Shown: piece by piece, positions 1 to 7,712 of the stretch | Layout of the letters: each line of letters starts with the position of its first letter | Position numbering within the stretch: the first letter of the stretch is position 1 | NCBI GenBank assembly: GCA_020633435.1 | Contig: JACKDP010000001.1 | Coordinates: 1,054,001-1,118,000, forward strand | Direction: 5' to 3' | DNA: 64,000 nucleotides | Source of the DNA: Myxococcales bacterium | GTDB lineage: Bacteria; Myxococcota_A; Bradymonadia; UBA7976; UBA1532 | The notes under the pieces: model-generated | Database searches by the model: none | Told to the model about the DNA's origin: nothing | What the model saw: the letters and a program-made list of their open reading frames with translations, nothing else | Program-made: the position numbers and the translations under genes

Positions 1-7
1 TCGCGCC

Positions 8-739
8 ATGATCGCTCTCATCACCGGCGGCAGCCGCGGCATCGGCCGCGCCATCGCCGAGCGCCTCGCCCGGGACTACCAGGCGAAGCTCTTCCTCGTG
101 TACCGCAGCCGCGCCGACGAAGCCGAGGCCACCCAGGCCGCCTGCGTCGAGGCCGGCGGCGAGGTCCTCCTGCACGCTGCCGACGTGAGCGACGCGGCCC
201 AGGCCCAGGCCGCGGTGGACGCCTGCCTCGCCGCCTTCGGGGGCATCGACGTCCTCGTGAACAACGCGGGCGTGACGGCGGACGGCCTGGCCCTGCAGAC
301 GGACGACGCCGCCTGGCACCGCGTCCTGCGCACCAACCTCGACGGGGCCTTCTTCCTGGCCCGCGCCGTCGCCCGGCCCATGCTCCTCAAGCGCCACGGC
401 CGCATCATCAACCTGAGCAGCGTCGCGGCCCAGCGCCCCAACCGCGGCCAGGCCAACTACGTGGCCAGCAAGGCCGGCATCGAGGGCCTCACCCGCGCCC
501 TGGCCGTCGAGCTGGCCCCGAAGAAGATCACCGTCAACGCCGTGGCCCCCGGCGTCATCGAGACGGAGATGAGCGCCCGCATCCGCGACCACGCCGGCAA
601 GGAGGTGCTCGCGGGCATCCCCATGCGGCGCTACGGCCAGGCCGACGAGGTCGCCGCGGTGGTGAGCTTCCTGGCGGGCCCGGGGGCCAGCTACGTCACC
701 GGGCAGGTCATCGGCGTCGACGGTGGCGTCGGTCTCTAA
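8..739 (+). CDS. fabG: 3-oxoacyl-ACP reductase FabG (SDR family)
   Basis: This short-chain dehydrogenase most likely reduces 3-oxoacyl-ACP to 3-hydroxyacyl-ACP with NADPH in the cytoplasm, the first reduction of fatty acid elongation. The 243-residue length is typical of FabG. The N-terminal dinucleotide motif TGGSRGIG lies at residues 6-13 and NNAG at 85-88. The catalytic set N110, S138, Y151 and K155 is complete, within NLSSVA and YVASK. The C-terminal VTGQVIGVDGG motif is the usual FabG ending. The start is the ATG 7 bases into the window, so the ribosome site and any operon partners such as acpP or fabF are not visible. Some SDR proteins of this type act in secondary metabolism or polyhydroxyalkanoate synthesis, and that cannot be excluded without the left flank. 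Confidence 0.88.
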   Translation: MIALITGGSRGIGRAIAERLARDYQAKLFLVYRSRADEAEATQAACVEAGGEVLLHAADVSDAAQAQAAVDACLAAFGGIDVLVNNAGVTADGLALQTDDAAWHRVLRTNLDGAFFLARAVARPMLLKRHGRIINLSSVAAQRPNRGQANYVASKAGIEGLTRALAVELAPKKITVNAVAPGVIETEMSARIRDHAGKEVLAGIPMRRYGQADEVAAVVSFLAGPGASYVTGQVIGVDGGVGL

Positions 740-831
740 CCAGCCTTGTCCCCCTCCCCCGCGTATGGCACCATGCCTGCGCCCCGGACGTGCTCGTCCG
801 GGCTTGTCATCCGGCGATCTTGGAGGGCTTC

Positions 832-1242
832 GTGAGCGTCTCTGCCGATGCGGTGCTTCTGATCCTGCAGTCCCGTTATGACTACCAGTCCGCCCGGGCG
901 GTGCTGAAGATCGCGGCGACCCACGCGGGCCTCGATCCGGCCGGCCCGTTTGAAGGGGCCGCCATCGCCAAGGCCATCCTCGCGGTGGGCGAGGGCGTCG
1001 CCGGCGTCGCCGAGGCGCTGCGCAAGGCCGGCAAGGCCGAGCCGGCGAAGGCCGAGCCGGCGAAGGCCGAGGCCCCCAAGGCCGAGCCCCCCAAGGCCGA
1101 GCCCCCCAAGGCCGCGCCCCCCGAGGCCGCGCCGGCCGAGGCCCCCAAGGCCGACGACGCGGCGCCCGCCGAGCAGGCGGAGGCCGGCGACGACGCGGGC
1201 GACGACAAGAGCAAGGCCAAGGGCCGCGGCCGCAAGGGCTGA
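832..1242 (+). CDS. Small protein with Lys-Ala-Glu-Pro repeat tail, unknown function
   Basis: I do not recognise this family. The predicted 136-residue protein has a folded-looking N-terminal part (about residues 1-65, helical, starting SVSADAVLLILQSRYDY). A low-complexity stretch of KAEPA/KAEPP units follows, then an acidic segment and a basic GRGRKG end. I chose the GTG at 832 because GGAGG lies 6-7 bases upstream. The longer reading from 790 has no ribosome site and adds an unconvincing leader. It lies 92 bp after fabG on the same strand, so it may be co-transcribed. The alternating K/E/P tail is probably disordered and could be a flexible linker or a nucleic-acid or protein docking tail, but that is only inference. 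Confidence 0.65.
   Translation: MSVSADAVLLILQSRYDYQSARAVLKIAATHAGLDPAGPFEGAAIAKAILAVGEGVAGVAEALRKAGKAEPAKAEPAKAEAPKAEPPKAEPPKAAPPEAAPAEAPKADDAAPAEQAEAGDDAGDDKSKAKGRGRKG
1018..1165 (+). repeat. In-frame KAEP-type low-complexity repeat
   Basis: Imperfect 9-15 base units coding for Lys-Ala-Glu-Pro/Ala/Pro recur through the centre of the small ORF. The repeat is coding, has no spacers and is not a CRISPR. The units differ at synonymous and non-synonymous positions, as expected from slippage followed by drift. Confidence 0.7.
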
Positions 1243-1379
1243 GGCGCCCCGCCCGGGGTCCCCCCCGGCGGGCACATCGCTGCGAATTCGTGACGGATCT
1301 TCCGACGAGCCGGCCCCGCCCATCGAGCGAGGGGGCGCCGGCGGCGTGTCGGTGGGCAGGCGCCGGGGCGGCGCGCCGC

Positions 1380-1685
1380 TCAGATGAGGGGCGTGGCGTT
1401 GTCCATGTCGTCGAACTCGCCGACCGAGTCGTCGCCACCCATGGTGTGGGTGCGGCCCGAGGTCAGGTTGCCCTTCGCCTTCACCACCGTGTCGAAGACG
1501 TCCTCGCGGAAGCGCACGACGCCGGACGCGATCTCGCGCAGCGCGGTGACGACGTCCTTGTTGCGGCTCTCCACCAGGCGGTTGGCGCCGCGGTGAAGCT
1601 GGCGGTAGCGCAGCGTCGCCAGATGCACCAGGGCGAAGTGGTCAACGATCTGGTCGAGGCAGTCTTCTACGGTCACGCGCGCCAA
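1380..1685 (-). CDS. rpoZ: DNA-directed RNA polymerase omega subunit
   Basis: RpoZ is the small omega subunit that helps fold and recruit beta' during RNA polymerase assembly. The 101-residue protein opens MARVTVEDCLDQ and has the characteristic FALVHLATLRYRQLHRGA and NKDVVTALREIA segments. The C-terminal third is variable and acidic, as is normal for the family. Translation starts at TTG (1685-1683): GGAGG sits six bases upstream and the family's N-terminus begins exactly there, so the rare start codon is well supported. A sigma-70-like promoter is visible upstream at 1736-1764. The gene is alone here, without its common neighbour gmk. Confidence 0.93.
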   Translation of the reverse strand: MARVTVEDCLDQIVDHFALVHLATLRYRQLHRGANRLVESRNKDVVTALREIASGVVRFREDVFDTVVKAKGNLTSGRTHTMGGDDSVGEFDDMDNATPLI

Positions 1686-1735
1686 GGGTTTCCTCCGAGC
1701 TGATGCCGGTCTCGCACCGGGCTGAACGGCCGGCT

Positions 1736-1764
1736 ATGATTGCGCATGCGTAGCCGGGTGTCAA
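1736..1764 (-). promoter_or_regulatory. Predicted sigma-70 promoter of rpoZ
   Basis: On the minus strand there is a perfect -35 hexamer TTGACA (1759-1764), a 17-bp spacer and a -10-like AATCAT (1736-1741, four of six matches). Transcription would begin near 1729, giving a leader of roughly 45 bases that contains the rpoZ ribosome site. It overlaps the region just upstream of the divergent coiled-coil gene. Confidence 0.55.
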
Positions 1765-1780
1765 CCGAGCGGGCCTGCCC

Positions 1781-2176
1781 GTGACCACCGCCCTCAGCGC
1801 CTTGCGGGTCAAGCGCGAGGCCGAGCTCGCCGCCGCGCGCGCCGAGCACGAGGCCGCCAGCCGCGTCGTGGGGCGCCTGGAAGCGCAGCTCGGCGCCGAA
1901 GCGCCGCCGGGCGGCCCTCGGCCGGGCGAGGTCGTCGACGTGGCCCTGGAGGCCCAGCGGCAGGCCCACCTGAGCCGGACGCGGGCGCGCCGGGCCGCCG
2001 AGGCCGCGGCCCTGGACGCGGCGCGCCAGCGGCAGCAGGCCGCCCACGCTGCGCTCGTCGAGGCGCTGCGCGGCGTGAAGGCCGTGGACGTCCTCGAGGC
2101 CCGCGCCGCTCAGCCCGCCCTGGCGGCCGCGCGACGCCGGCAGGCCGCTGACATTGAAGATCGCAACCGACGCTGA
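1781..2176 (+). CDS. Predicted coiled-coil protein, unknown function
   Basis: The 131-residue product is almost entirely Ala/Arg/Glu/Gln/Leu-rich helix with heptad-like spacing, from about residue 5 to the end, and has no signal peptide or membrane segment. I do not recognise a family. FliJ/YscO-type secretion chaperones have a similar look, but no flagellar or type III genes are nearby. The start is a GTG without a clear ribosome site. It ends seven bases before the dapF start, suggesting a two-gene transcript. Codon use (strong G/C at third positions) favours real coding, although any GC-rich helix-coding ORF should be treated with caution. Confidence 0.55.
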   Translation: MTTALSALRVKREAELAAARAEHEAASRVVGRLEAQLGAEAPPGGPRPGEVVDVALEAQRQAHLSRTRARRAAEAAALDAARQRQQAAHAALVEALRGVKAVDVLEARAAQPALAAARRRQAADIEDRNRR

Positions 2177-2183
2177 GGAGCCG

Positions 2184-2951
<768 letters not shown>

Positions 2952-2966
2952 GGGCGGCGCGGGGGA

Positions 2967-3635
2967 TCAGCGGCCCTTGATGGCCTGCTTGATCATGACC
3001 AGGCCGCCGTTGGGGCCGGGCACACCGCCGCGCAGGAGGATGAGGCCCTCGGCCTCGAGGATCTCCACCACGCTGACGTTCTGGATGGTGCTGCGGCGGT
3101 TGCCGTGCTGGCCAGGCATCTTCTTGTTCTTGAAGACGCGGGCCGGGTAGGTGTTCGACGAGATGGCGCCGCCGTGGCGGAAGTACTCGTGCACACCGTG
3201 GGTGGCCTTGGTGCCGCGGAAGTTGTGGCGGCGCATGACGCCGGTGAAGCCGCGGCCCTTGCTGGTGCCGATGACGTCCACCTTGCCGCCGGCGCGGAAG
3301 ATGCGGCCGGCGTTGACGGTCTCGCCCACGGTGTAGCCGGCGACGACGTCGGCGGGCAGGCGGAACTCGCGCAGGTGGCGCTTGACCACCTCGCGGCCCT
3401 CACCGTTGGTCTGCACGAGGCCGTTGGCGGCGAAGAAGCCACGCTCGGGGCGGGTGACGCGGGAGACGCGCTGCTCGCCGAAGCCGAGGATCAGGGCCGA
3501 GTAGCCGTCGCGCTCCTGGGTGCGGGTGCCGCAGACCTGGTTGCCGGCCACGCGGATGACGGTGACGGGGATCTGGCGGCCATCGTCGGCGAAGATGGCG
3601 GTCATGCCGACCTTTTCACCAAGGATTCCCTGCAT
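2967..3635 (-). CDS. rplC: 50S ribosomal protein L3
   Basis: L3 is a primary 23S rRNA-binding protein near the peptidyl transferase centre. The 222-residue product begins MQGILGEKVGMTAIF, the usual L3 start, and contains GTSKGRGFTGV, a THGVHEYFRHGG variant of the central loop, KKMPGQHGN and a VPGPNGGLV end. The start at 3635 has GGAGG upstream; longer in-frame readings are non-coding leader. Oddly, the gene stands alone. L3 is normally second in the S10 operon (rpsJ-rplC-rplD-rplW-rplB), but here the flanks are dapF and an AgmX-like gene. It may be a relocated single copy or a second, divergent L3 paralogue. Confidence 0.92.
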   Translation of the reverse strand: MQGILGEKVGMTAIFADDGRQIPVTVIRVAGNQVCGTRTQERDGYSALILGFGEQRVSRVTRPERGFFAANGLVQTNGEGREVVKRHLREFRLPADVVAGYTVGETVNAGRIFRAGGKVDVIGTSKGRGFTGVMRRHNFRGTKATHGVHEYFRHGGAISSNTYPARVFKNKKMPGQHGNRRSTIQNVSVVEILEAEGLILLRGGVPGPNGGLVMIKQAIKGR

Positions 3636-3886
3636 TTGAACCTCCAATCGGTTGCTGGTCGCGCCCTCTTCCGCGAGCGGTCCCGTGGGACATCGCCGGA
3701 CGCGGGCCGCAAGGTGCGCGAAGAGCGCCGCAAAGTCAAGCCTGCCGTGCCCCAGAGGCACGAGCGGCCGCATCATTGACTGAACAGATTTTCAGGTCAA
3801 GCGAAAGGCGCAGCCCAGGCGGGTCGTCGGGTCAGCGGCCTGGTCGAGGGGGGACGCGGCGCGCAGCGAGCACGCCGCGGGGCGGC

Positions 3887-5590
3887 TCAGAGGCCGAAGG
3901 GCATGTTGATGCGCATGGGCTCGCCGCGGAACTGGGGGAAGCGGAAGCCCTTCACCTTCTGCTCGACGCAGCCGCCCACGGGGGTGCCCTTGAAGGGGCC
4001 GCTGGGGACGTTGGCGCTGGAGACGCTGCCGCTGCGGTCGATGACCATGCTCACCATGACCGTCCCGGAGGCCGAGGGATCCTGGCTCTTGCAGCTGCGG
4101 ATGCCGCCGGCGTTCTGCTTGACCACCAGCAGGATCTGCTGGCGCGAGAGCTTCTCGGGGAGCATCGGGTCGCTCCCGCCGCCGCCATTGTTGGCGGCCA
4201 CGGGGGCGTCGTTGCGCGCGGGCGCCTTGGCGCTGCGGTTGCCGTCGAGGGAGCCGAGCAGGTCGTCGACCTCGTCGCCGCCCTTGGCCGCGCGGGCGGC
4301 GCGGCTGGCCAGGCGCGCGGCGCGCAGCACGGGGCCGGCGCGGCCGTGCGCGCGGCGCGGCGGCCGGCGGCTCGTCCTGGTCGTCGCGGGCGGCCGGCGG
4401 CTGGCCCAGCAGGGGCCGGGCGGCGTTGCAGGGCCACGGGCGCGCCTCGGCCTCTCGGCCTCGGTGGCGGGCGCCGCAGCCGCGGCGCTGACGACGGGGG
4501 CCGCGTCGGTGGCCGGGGCAGCCGTCGCGGGCGCCGCTGACGCCACGGTGACCGGCGCCGCCGACGGGGGCGCGCCGATGGCCACGGCCTCGGTGCCGAC
4601 CGCCGCGGCGCTGGTGGGAGCCGCCGCGACCGGGGTGCCCCCGTCCTTGTTGAGGAAGTACATCGTGCCGCCCACCGCCGCCCCGAGGAGCAGCAGGATG
4701 CCGACGACCAGCAGCGCCACCTTCAGGCCGTTGCCGGACGAGCGGGTGACGTAGGTGGGCATGGCCGCCGCCGGCGCCGCGGGCACCGGGGCGAACCCGC
4801 CGCCGCCACCGCCGAAGGCGTCGTCGAGGGAGGCCTGGCCGCCCATGGGGGCGCCCGAGCCGAGGGCCGAGATGTCGATGAGGCCGGAGCCCTCGGTGCC
4901 GCCGGTGTTCGAGACCATGCCCCCGCCACCGCTGGCGCGGGGCTCGGCCTCGGCGGCCAGGGAGTCGAGGCTGAAGAGCACCGAGTTCTCGTTGCGCTGG
5001 CCCCGCAGGTGGCGGGAGCTCGAGACCCGCGGCCCCTCGTCGAAGCCGTCGTCCTCGCGCCCGAACAGGCCGACGTCGGCCTGGTTGTTCGAGGCGATGA
5101 CGTCCTCGTCGGGCTCGGGGGCCGAGAAGACCGAGACGGGCGCCGCGGCCTGCATCGCCGGGGCGGCCTGGACGGCGGGCGCCGCCGGGGCGGGCGCGGC
5201 CAGCCCGGCGAACTCCGGGATGGACCCGAGCCGGATCCAGTCGCCCATGCCCTCCGCCCAGCCGAACGTCTCGGCGTCGACGTCGCCGCTGGCGAACCGC
5301 GCCTCGACCTCTTCGCGCGTCAGGGGACCGACCTGCTCCCGGTTGACCACCACATACCAGATGGCATCCGTCGGCTCATCGACGGCGGGCGCCGCGACGG
5401 CCGCCTGATCGGCGACGCGCGTCGGCTCCTCCGCCGCGGCGACGGCGGCCGCCTCGCCCTGCTCTTGCTGGCCCGCCCGGACCACGATGACATGCGCGCA
5501 GCGCTTGCAGCGAATCTTGAAGACCTTGTTGCGGACCTTCTCGTCGCTGATCTGGTACTTGGCGCCGCAGTTGTCGCAGACGATCCTCAT
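3887..5590 (-). CDS. AgmX/GltJ-like protein: zinc ribbon, GYF_2, TM, TonB-like C-terminus (probable internal frameshift)
   Basis: The 567-residue product has the domain order known for M. xanthus AgmX (GltJ), an inner-membrane part of the Agl-Glt envelope complex. It starts with a zinc ribbon (C5, C8, C28, C31 in MRIVCDNCGAKYQI...), followed by a GYF_2 domain (about 77-130) and a long disordered linker. One membrane segment follows (about 290-312), then an Ala/Pro periplasmic linker and the AgmX/PglI C-terminal domain (about 470-567, LSRQQILLVVKQN...). The start at 5590 is set by the zinc ribbon. In about 4300-4440 the reading frame becomes Arg/Pro-rich, while another frame gives an acidic, linker-like sequence (AARPLLGQPPAARDDQDEPP). 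This suggests two compensating frameshifts. It probably bridges a cytoplasmic signal or motor to periplasmic partners, by analogy. Confidence 0.8.
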   Translation of the reverse strand: MRIVCDNCGAKYQISDEKVRNKVFKIRCKRCAHVIVVRAGQQEQGEAAAVAAAEEPTRVADQAAVAAPAVDEPTDAIWYVVVNREQVGPLTREEVEARFASGDVDAETFGWAEGMGDWIRLGSIPEFAGLAAPAPAAPAVQAAPAMQAAAPVSVFSAPEPDEDVIASNNQADVGLFGREDDGFDEGPRVSSSRHLRGQRNENSVLFSLDSLAAEAEPRASGGGGMVSNTGGTEGSGLIDISALGSGAPMGGQASLDDAFGGGGGGFAPVPAAPAAAMPTYVTRSSGNGLKVALLVVGILLLLGAAVGGTMYFLNKDGGTPVAAAPTSAAAVGTEAVAIGAPPSAAPVTVASAAPATAAPATDAAPVVSAAAAAPATEAERPRRARGPATPPGPCWASRRPPATTRTSRRPPRRAHGRAGPVLRAARLASRAARAAKGGDEVDDLLGSLDGNRSAKAPARNDAPVAANNGGGGSDPMLPEKLSRQQILLVVKQNAGGIRSCKSQDPSASGTVMVSMVIDRSGSVSSANVPSGPFKGTPVGGCVEQKVKGFRFPQFRGEPMRINMPFGL

Positions 5591-5949
5591 TGAAGCGAGT
5601 CTCCCAACCGGCCGAGGGCCCACGACGGCAGTTTCGGGAAGCACTCGCGAGAGCGCAAGACCTCACCTCATGCCGGAGCAGAACCGATTATAGGGGCGCC
5701 AAACTTGCACCCGCAAGCACCCTCCCCGGGTGCGTTCCCCTTGATGCCCCTCGACTCGCCGCCAGCCGGCTGACCCGTCACGGCGCAGTCTTCACCGCCC
5801 TCTACGGGCGGCCGCGACCGGCTTGTCCAGGCGCAGACGAAGAAGTTTGCACGGACGGGGGGCGTGGGCACACAGCGCCGTCTGGCGGGGCGCCAACACA
5901 CCCGAGAGAGGCCGGAGGAGCGGGCCGGGCGCGGGCGCGCCCTGGCCGA
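5591..5949. other. 359-bp intergenic region upstream of the AgmX-like gene
   Basis: This gap separates the end of the small exported-protein gene from the start of the AgmX-like gene, both on the minus strand. It holds one plausible minus-strand promoter (5687-5716) and a leader of about 90 bases. I saw no convincing gene in the rest. A 77-codon minus-strand ORF at 5668-5901 lacks a ribosome site and any recognisable composition. Confidence 0.6.
5687..5716 (-). promoter_or_regulatory. Predicted promoter of the AgmX-like gene
   Basis: On the minus strand TATAAT (5687-5692) is a perfect -10, preceded after 18 bp by TTGCGG (5711-5716). Transcription would start near 5680. This would let the AgmX-like gene be expressed separately from the upstream block. 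Confidence 0.45.
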
Positions 5950-6216
5950 CTACCGCAGGACGGCGTCCTTGGCGGTGGCCTTGAGGCGGGGCAGGAAGTC
6001 CTTCTTGAGCTTCAGGAGGCGCTCGAACTTGACCTTCTGCCGGGCGTCCATGAGGAGCACCTGGGGCTTCTTGTACTCACCGTCGATGAGCAGGTCGTCG
6101 AAGTTGTAGAACTTCGTCTTCGTCTCGCCGCCCGCCGCGGGGGCGTCCTGGGCCAGCGCAGCGCCCGCGGGCACGCCCAGCAGACCGAGAACCAGCAGGA
6201 TGTTCAGCACCTTCAT
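5950..6216 (-). CDS. Small exported protein (GltF-like position)
   Basis: The 88-residue product has a clear signal peptide (MKVLNILLVLGLLGVPAGAALAQ) and a short charged mature part with KTKFYNFDDLLIDGEYKKPQ and a Lys/Leu-rich helix at the end. The start at 6216 is supported by GGAGGAG upstream; a longer reading adds 22 non-signal residues. It follows the TPR lipoprotein gene by 62 bases. By position (after a GltD- and a GltE-like gene) it could be the equivalent of the small GltF protein of M. xanthus. I cannot show sequence relatedness, so no gene symbol is given. The mature protein probably sits in the periplasm with its neighbours. Confidence 0.75.
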   Translation of the reverse strand: MKVLNILLVLGLLGVPAGAALAQDAPAAGGETKTKFYNFDDLLIDGEYKKPQVLLMDARQKVKFERLLKLKKDFLPRLKATAKDAVLR

Positions 6217-6278
6217 GTCGGCTCCTCCGAGGCGGCCTGACCGCCGTGGCCTCAGGGTCCTGGATTCGTCTGCGTCGG

Positions 6279-7712
6279 TCAACCGGCCGCCGGGGCAGCG
6301 CCCTCGGCGGGCGCCGCACCCTCAGCGGGCGCCGCACCAGCCGGGGCCGCGCCGTCGGCGGGGGCAGCGCCCTCGGCGCCCTCGGCGGGGGCTGCGCCCT
6401 CGGCGGGGGCCGCACCAGCGGCCTCGGCGAGGGCCGCACCCTCGGCGGGGCCGCGCGCCTCGGCAGGGGCCGCGCCCTCGGCGGGGGCAGCGCCCTCAGC
6501 CGGGGCCGCGCCCTCGGCGCCACCCTCAGCGCCGCCGGCAGCGTCGCCCTCACCCTGCACCGGCGTCTCGGCCGGCTTCATCTGATCCATCTGCTCCAGG
6601 AACTGGATGGTCTGGTGGATCGGGTGGTCGGGTCCGGGCTTCGCCACGTCGCGGAACTTCTTGTAGAAGGGCAGCGCCTCCTTGGGCTTGCCGAGCTGCT
6701 CCTCGTGGATCTTGCCCACGCGCAGCAGCACCTCCGGGTTGTCGCCGCGCAGCTCGAGGCTCGCGATGTACAGCTTCGCCGCGTCCTCGTAGGCCGCCGT
6801 GCCGTAGAGCGCGTCGGCCTCGCCCACCATGGCCTGGTAGTGCTTCGGGAAGCGCTGGCGCACCGCCTGGAACTGGGGCAGCGCCGCGGCGTAGTCCAGG
6901 TAGTCCAGGTAGATGGACGCCAGGTTCAGCCGCGCCTCGTCCATGGTGGGATCGAGGGCGATGGCCTTCTCGAAGGAGTTCACCGCCAGCGGGACCACGT
7001 TCATGGCGTAGAACGTCAGGCCCAGGTTGTTGTGGGCGCGGGCGTTGTTCTCCTCGTAGCCGATGGCCTTGTTGAACATGAGCAGCGCCAGGGGCAGCTT
7101 CTTCTCCTTGAGGTAGAGCAGCCCCAGGTTGATCGTCGCCGGCACGTTCTTGGGCTGGACCGCGAGGACCTCCTTCACGTAGCGCAGGGAGGTGGCGTAG
7201 TCGCCCTTGTCCAGGTAGCCCGCGGCGAGGTTGTTGCGGGCCTTGAGGTCATCGGGGTTCTGCCGCAGGACGGACTCGAACTCCGTGATGGCCTGATCGG
7301 GCTCGCCCGACAGGAGCAGCGAGCGGCCGAGGGCCAGCGTCACGCCCGCGTCCTGCACCTTCAGCTTGATGAGCTGGCGGTAGGTGCCGGCGGCGTCGGC
7401 GTAGCGGCCGAGCTTCTCGTACGAGTAGGCCTGGTTGAGCAGGGCCACCTGGTACTCGGGCCAGATCTTGACGGCCTTCTCGAAGGCCTCGGCGGCCTTG
7501 GGGTACTCGGGCGGCGTCGCCTGGAGGGCCTGGACGCCCTCGTTGAAGGCGGCCTCGGCCTCCGGGGTCAGGCCCTTCGGCCCCTGCTCCTGCTGGATCT
7601 TGATGGGATCCGGCGGCGGCGGAGGCGGCGGCGGCTTGGGACCGCACGCCTGGGTGCCCAGGGAGCAGCCGATGATGAGCGCAAGGCCGCGCAGCGACTG
7701 AGCGGTCCGCAT
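6279..7712 (-). CDS. TPR lipoprotein, AglT/GltE-like
   Basis: The 477-residue predicted lipoprotein has signal peptide MRTAQSLRGLALIIGC (lipobox IIGC, lipidation at C16), a Pro-rich spacer, then at least eight tetratricopeptide repeats (about 45-360) with typical NNLAAGYLDKGDY and HNNLGLTFYAM signatures. The last about 110 residues are an Ala/Glu/Pro/Gly repeat tail. The ATG at 7712 shares a base with the TGA of the upstream gene, so the two are translationally coupled. Size, lipidation, TPR content and position match M. xanthus AglT (GltE), an outer-membrane-associated scaffold of the gliding machinery; this is inference from architecture and synteny. A generic TPR lipoprotein is the alternative. 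Confidence 0.82.
   Translation of the reverse strand: MRTAQSLRGLALIIGCSLGTQACGPKPPPPPPPPDPIKIQQEQGPKGLTPEAEAAFNEGVQALQATPPEYPKAAEAFEKAVKIWPEYQVALLNQAYSYEKLGRYADAAGTYRQLIKLKVQDAGVTLALGRSLLLSGEPDQAITEFESVLRQNPDDLKARNNLAAGYLDKGDYATSLRYVKEVLAVQPKNVPATINLGLLYLKEKKLPLALLMFNKAIGYEENNARAHNNLGLTFYAMNVVPLAVNSFEKAIALDPTMDEARLNLASIYLDYLDYAAALPQFQAVRQRFPKHYQAMVGEADALYGTAAYEDAAKLYIASLELRGDNPEVLLRVGKIHEEQLGKPKEALPFYKKFRDVAKPGPDHPIHQTIQFLEQMDQMKPAETPVQGEGDAAGGAEGGAEGAAPAEGAAPAEGAAPAEARGPAEGAALAEAAGAAPAEGAAPAEGAEGAAPADGAAPAGAAPAEGAAPAEGAAPAAG
6283..6560 (-). repeat. GAAPAE coding repeat tract
   Basis: The 3' end of the TPR lipoprotein gene consists of imperfect 15-18 base units coding for Gly-Ala-Ala-Pro-Ala-Glu, with interruptions (ARGPAEG, EAAGAAP). 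It is in frame throughout. Such tracts can slip, so copy number may vary between strains. Confidence 0.8.

Noticed and set aside
1018..1165. Regular repeat suggesting a CRISPR or histone H1-like protein
   Set aside because: Units are short, contiguous and in frame with no spacers; the alternating Lys/Glu/Pro is not the Lys/Ala-only tail of H1-like proteins.
3710..3738. TTGACT upstream of rplC as a promoter
   Set aside because: A -35-like hexamer is present, but no acceptable -10 lies at 16-18 bp.
5668..5901. A 77-codon minus-strand ORF in the gap upstream of the AgmX-like gene
   Set aside because: No ribosome site, odd composition, overlaps the predicted promoter.
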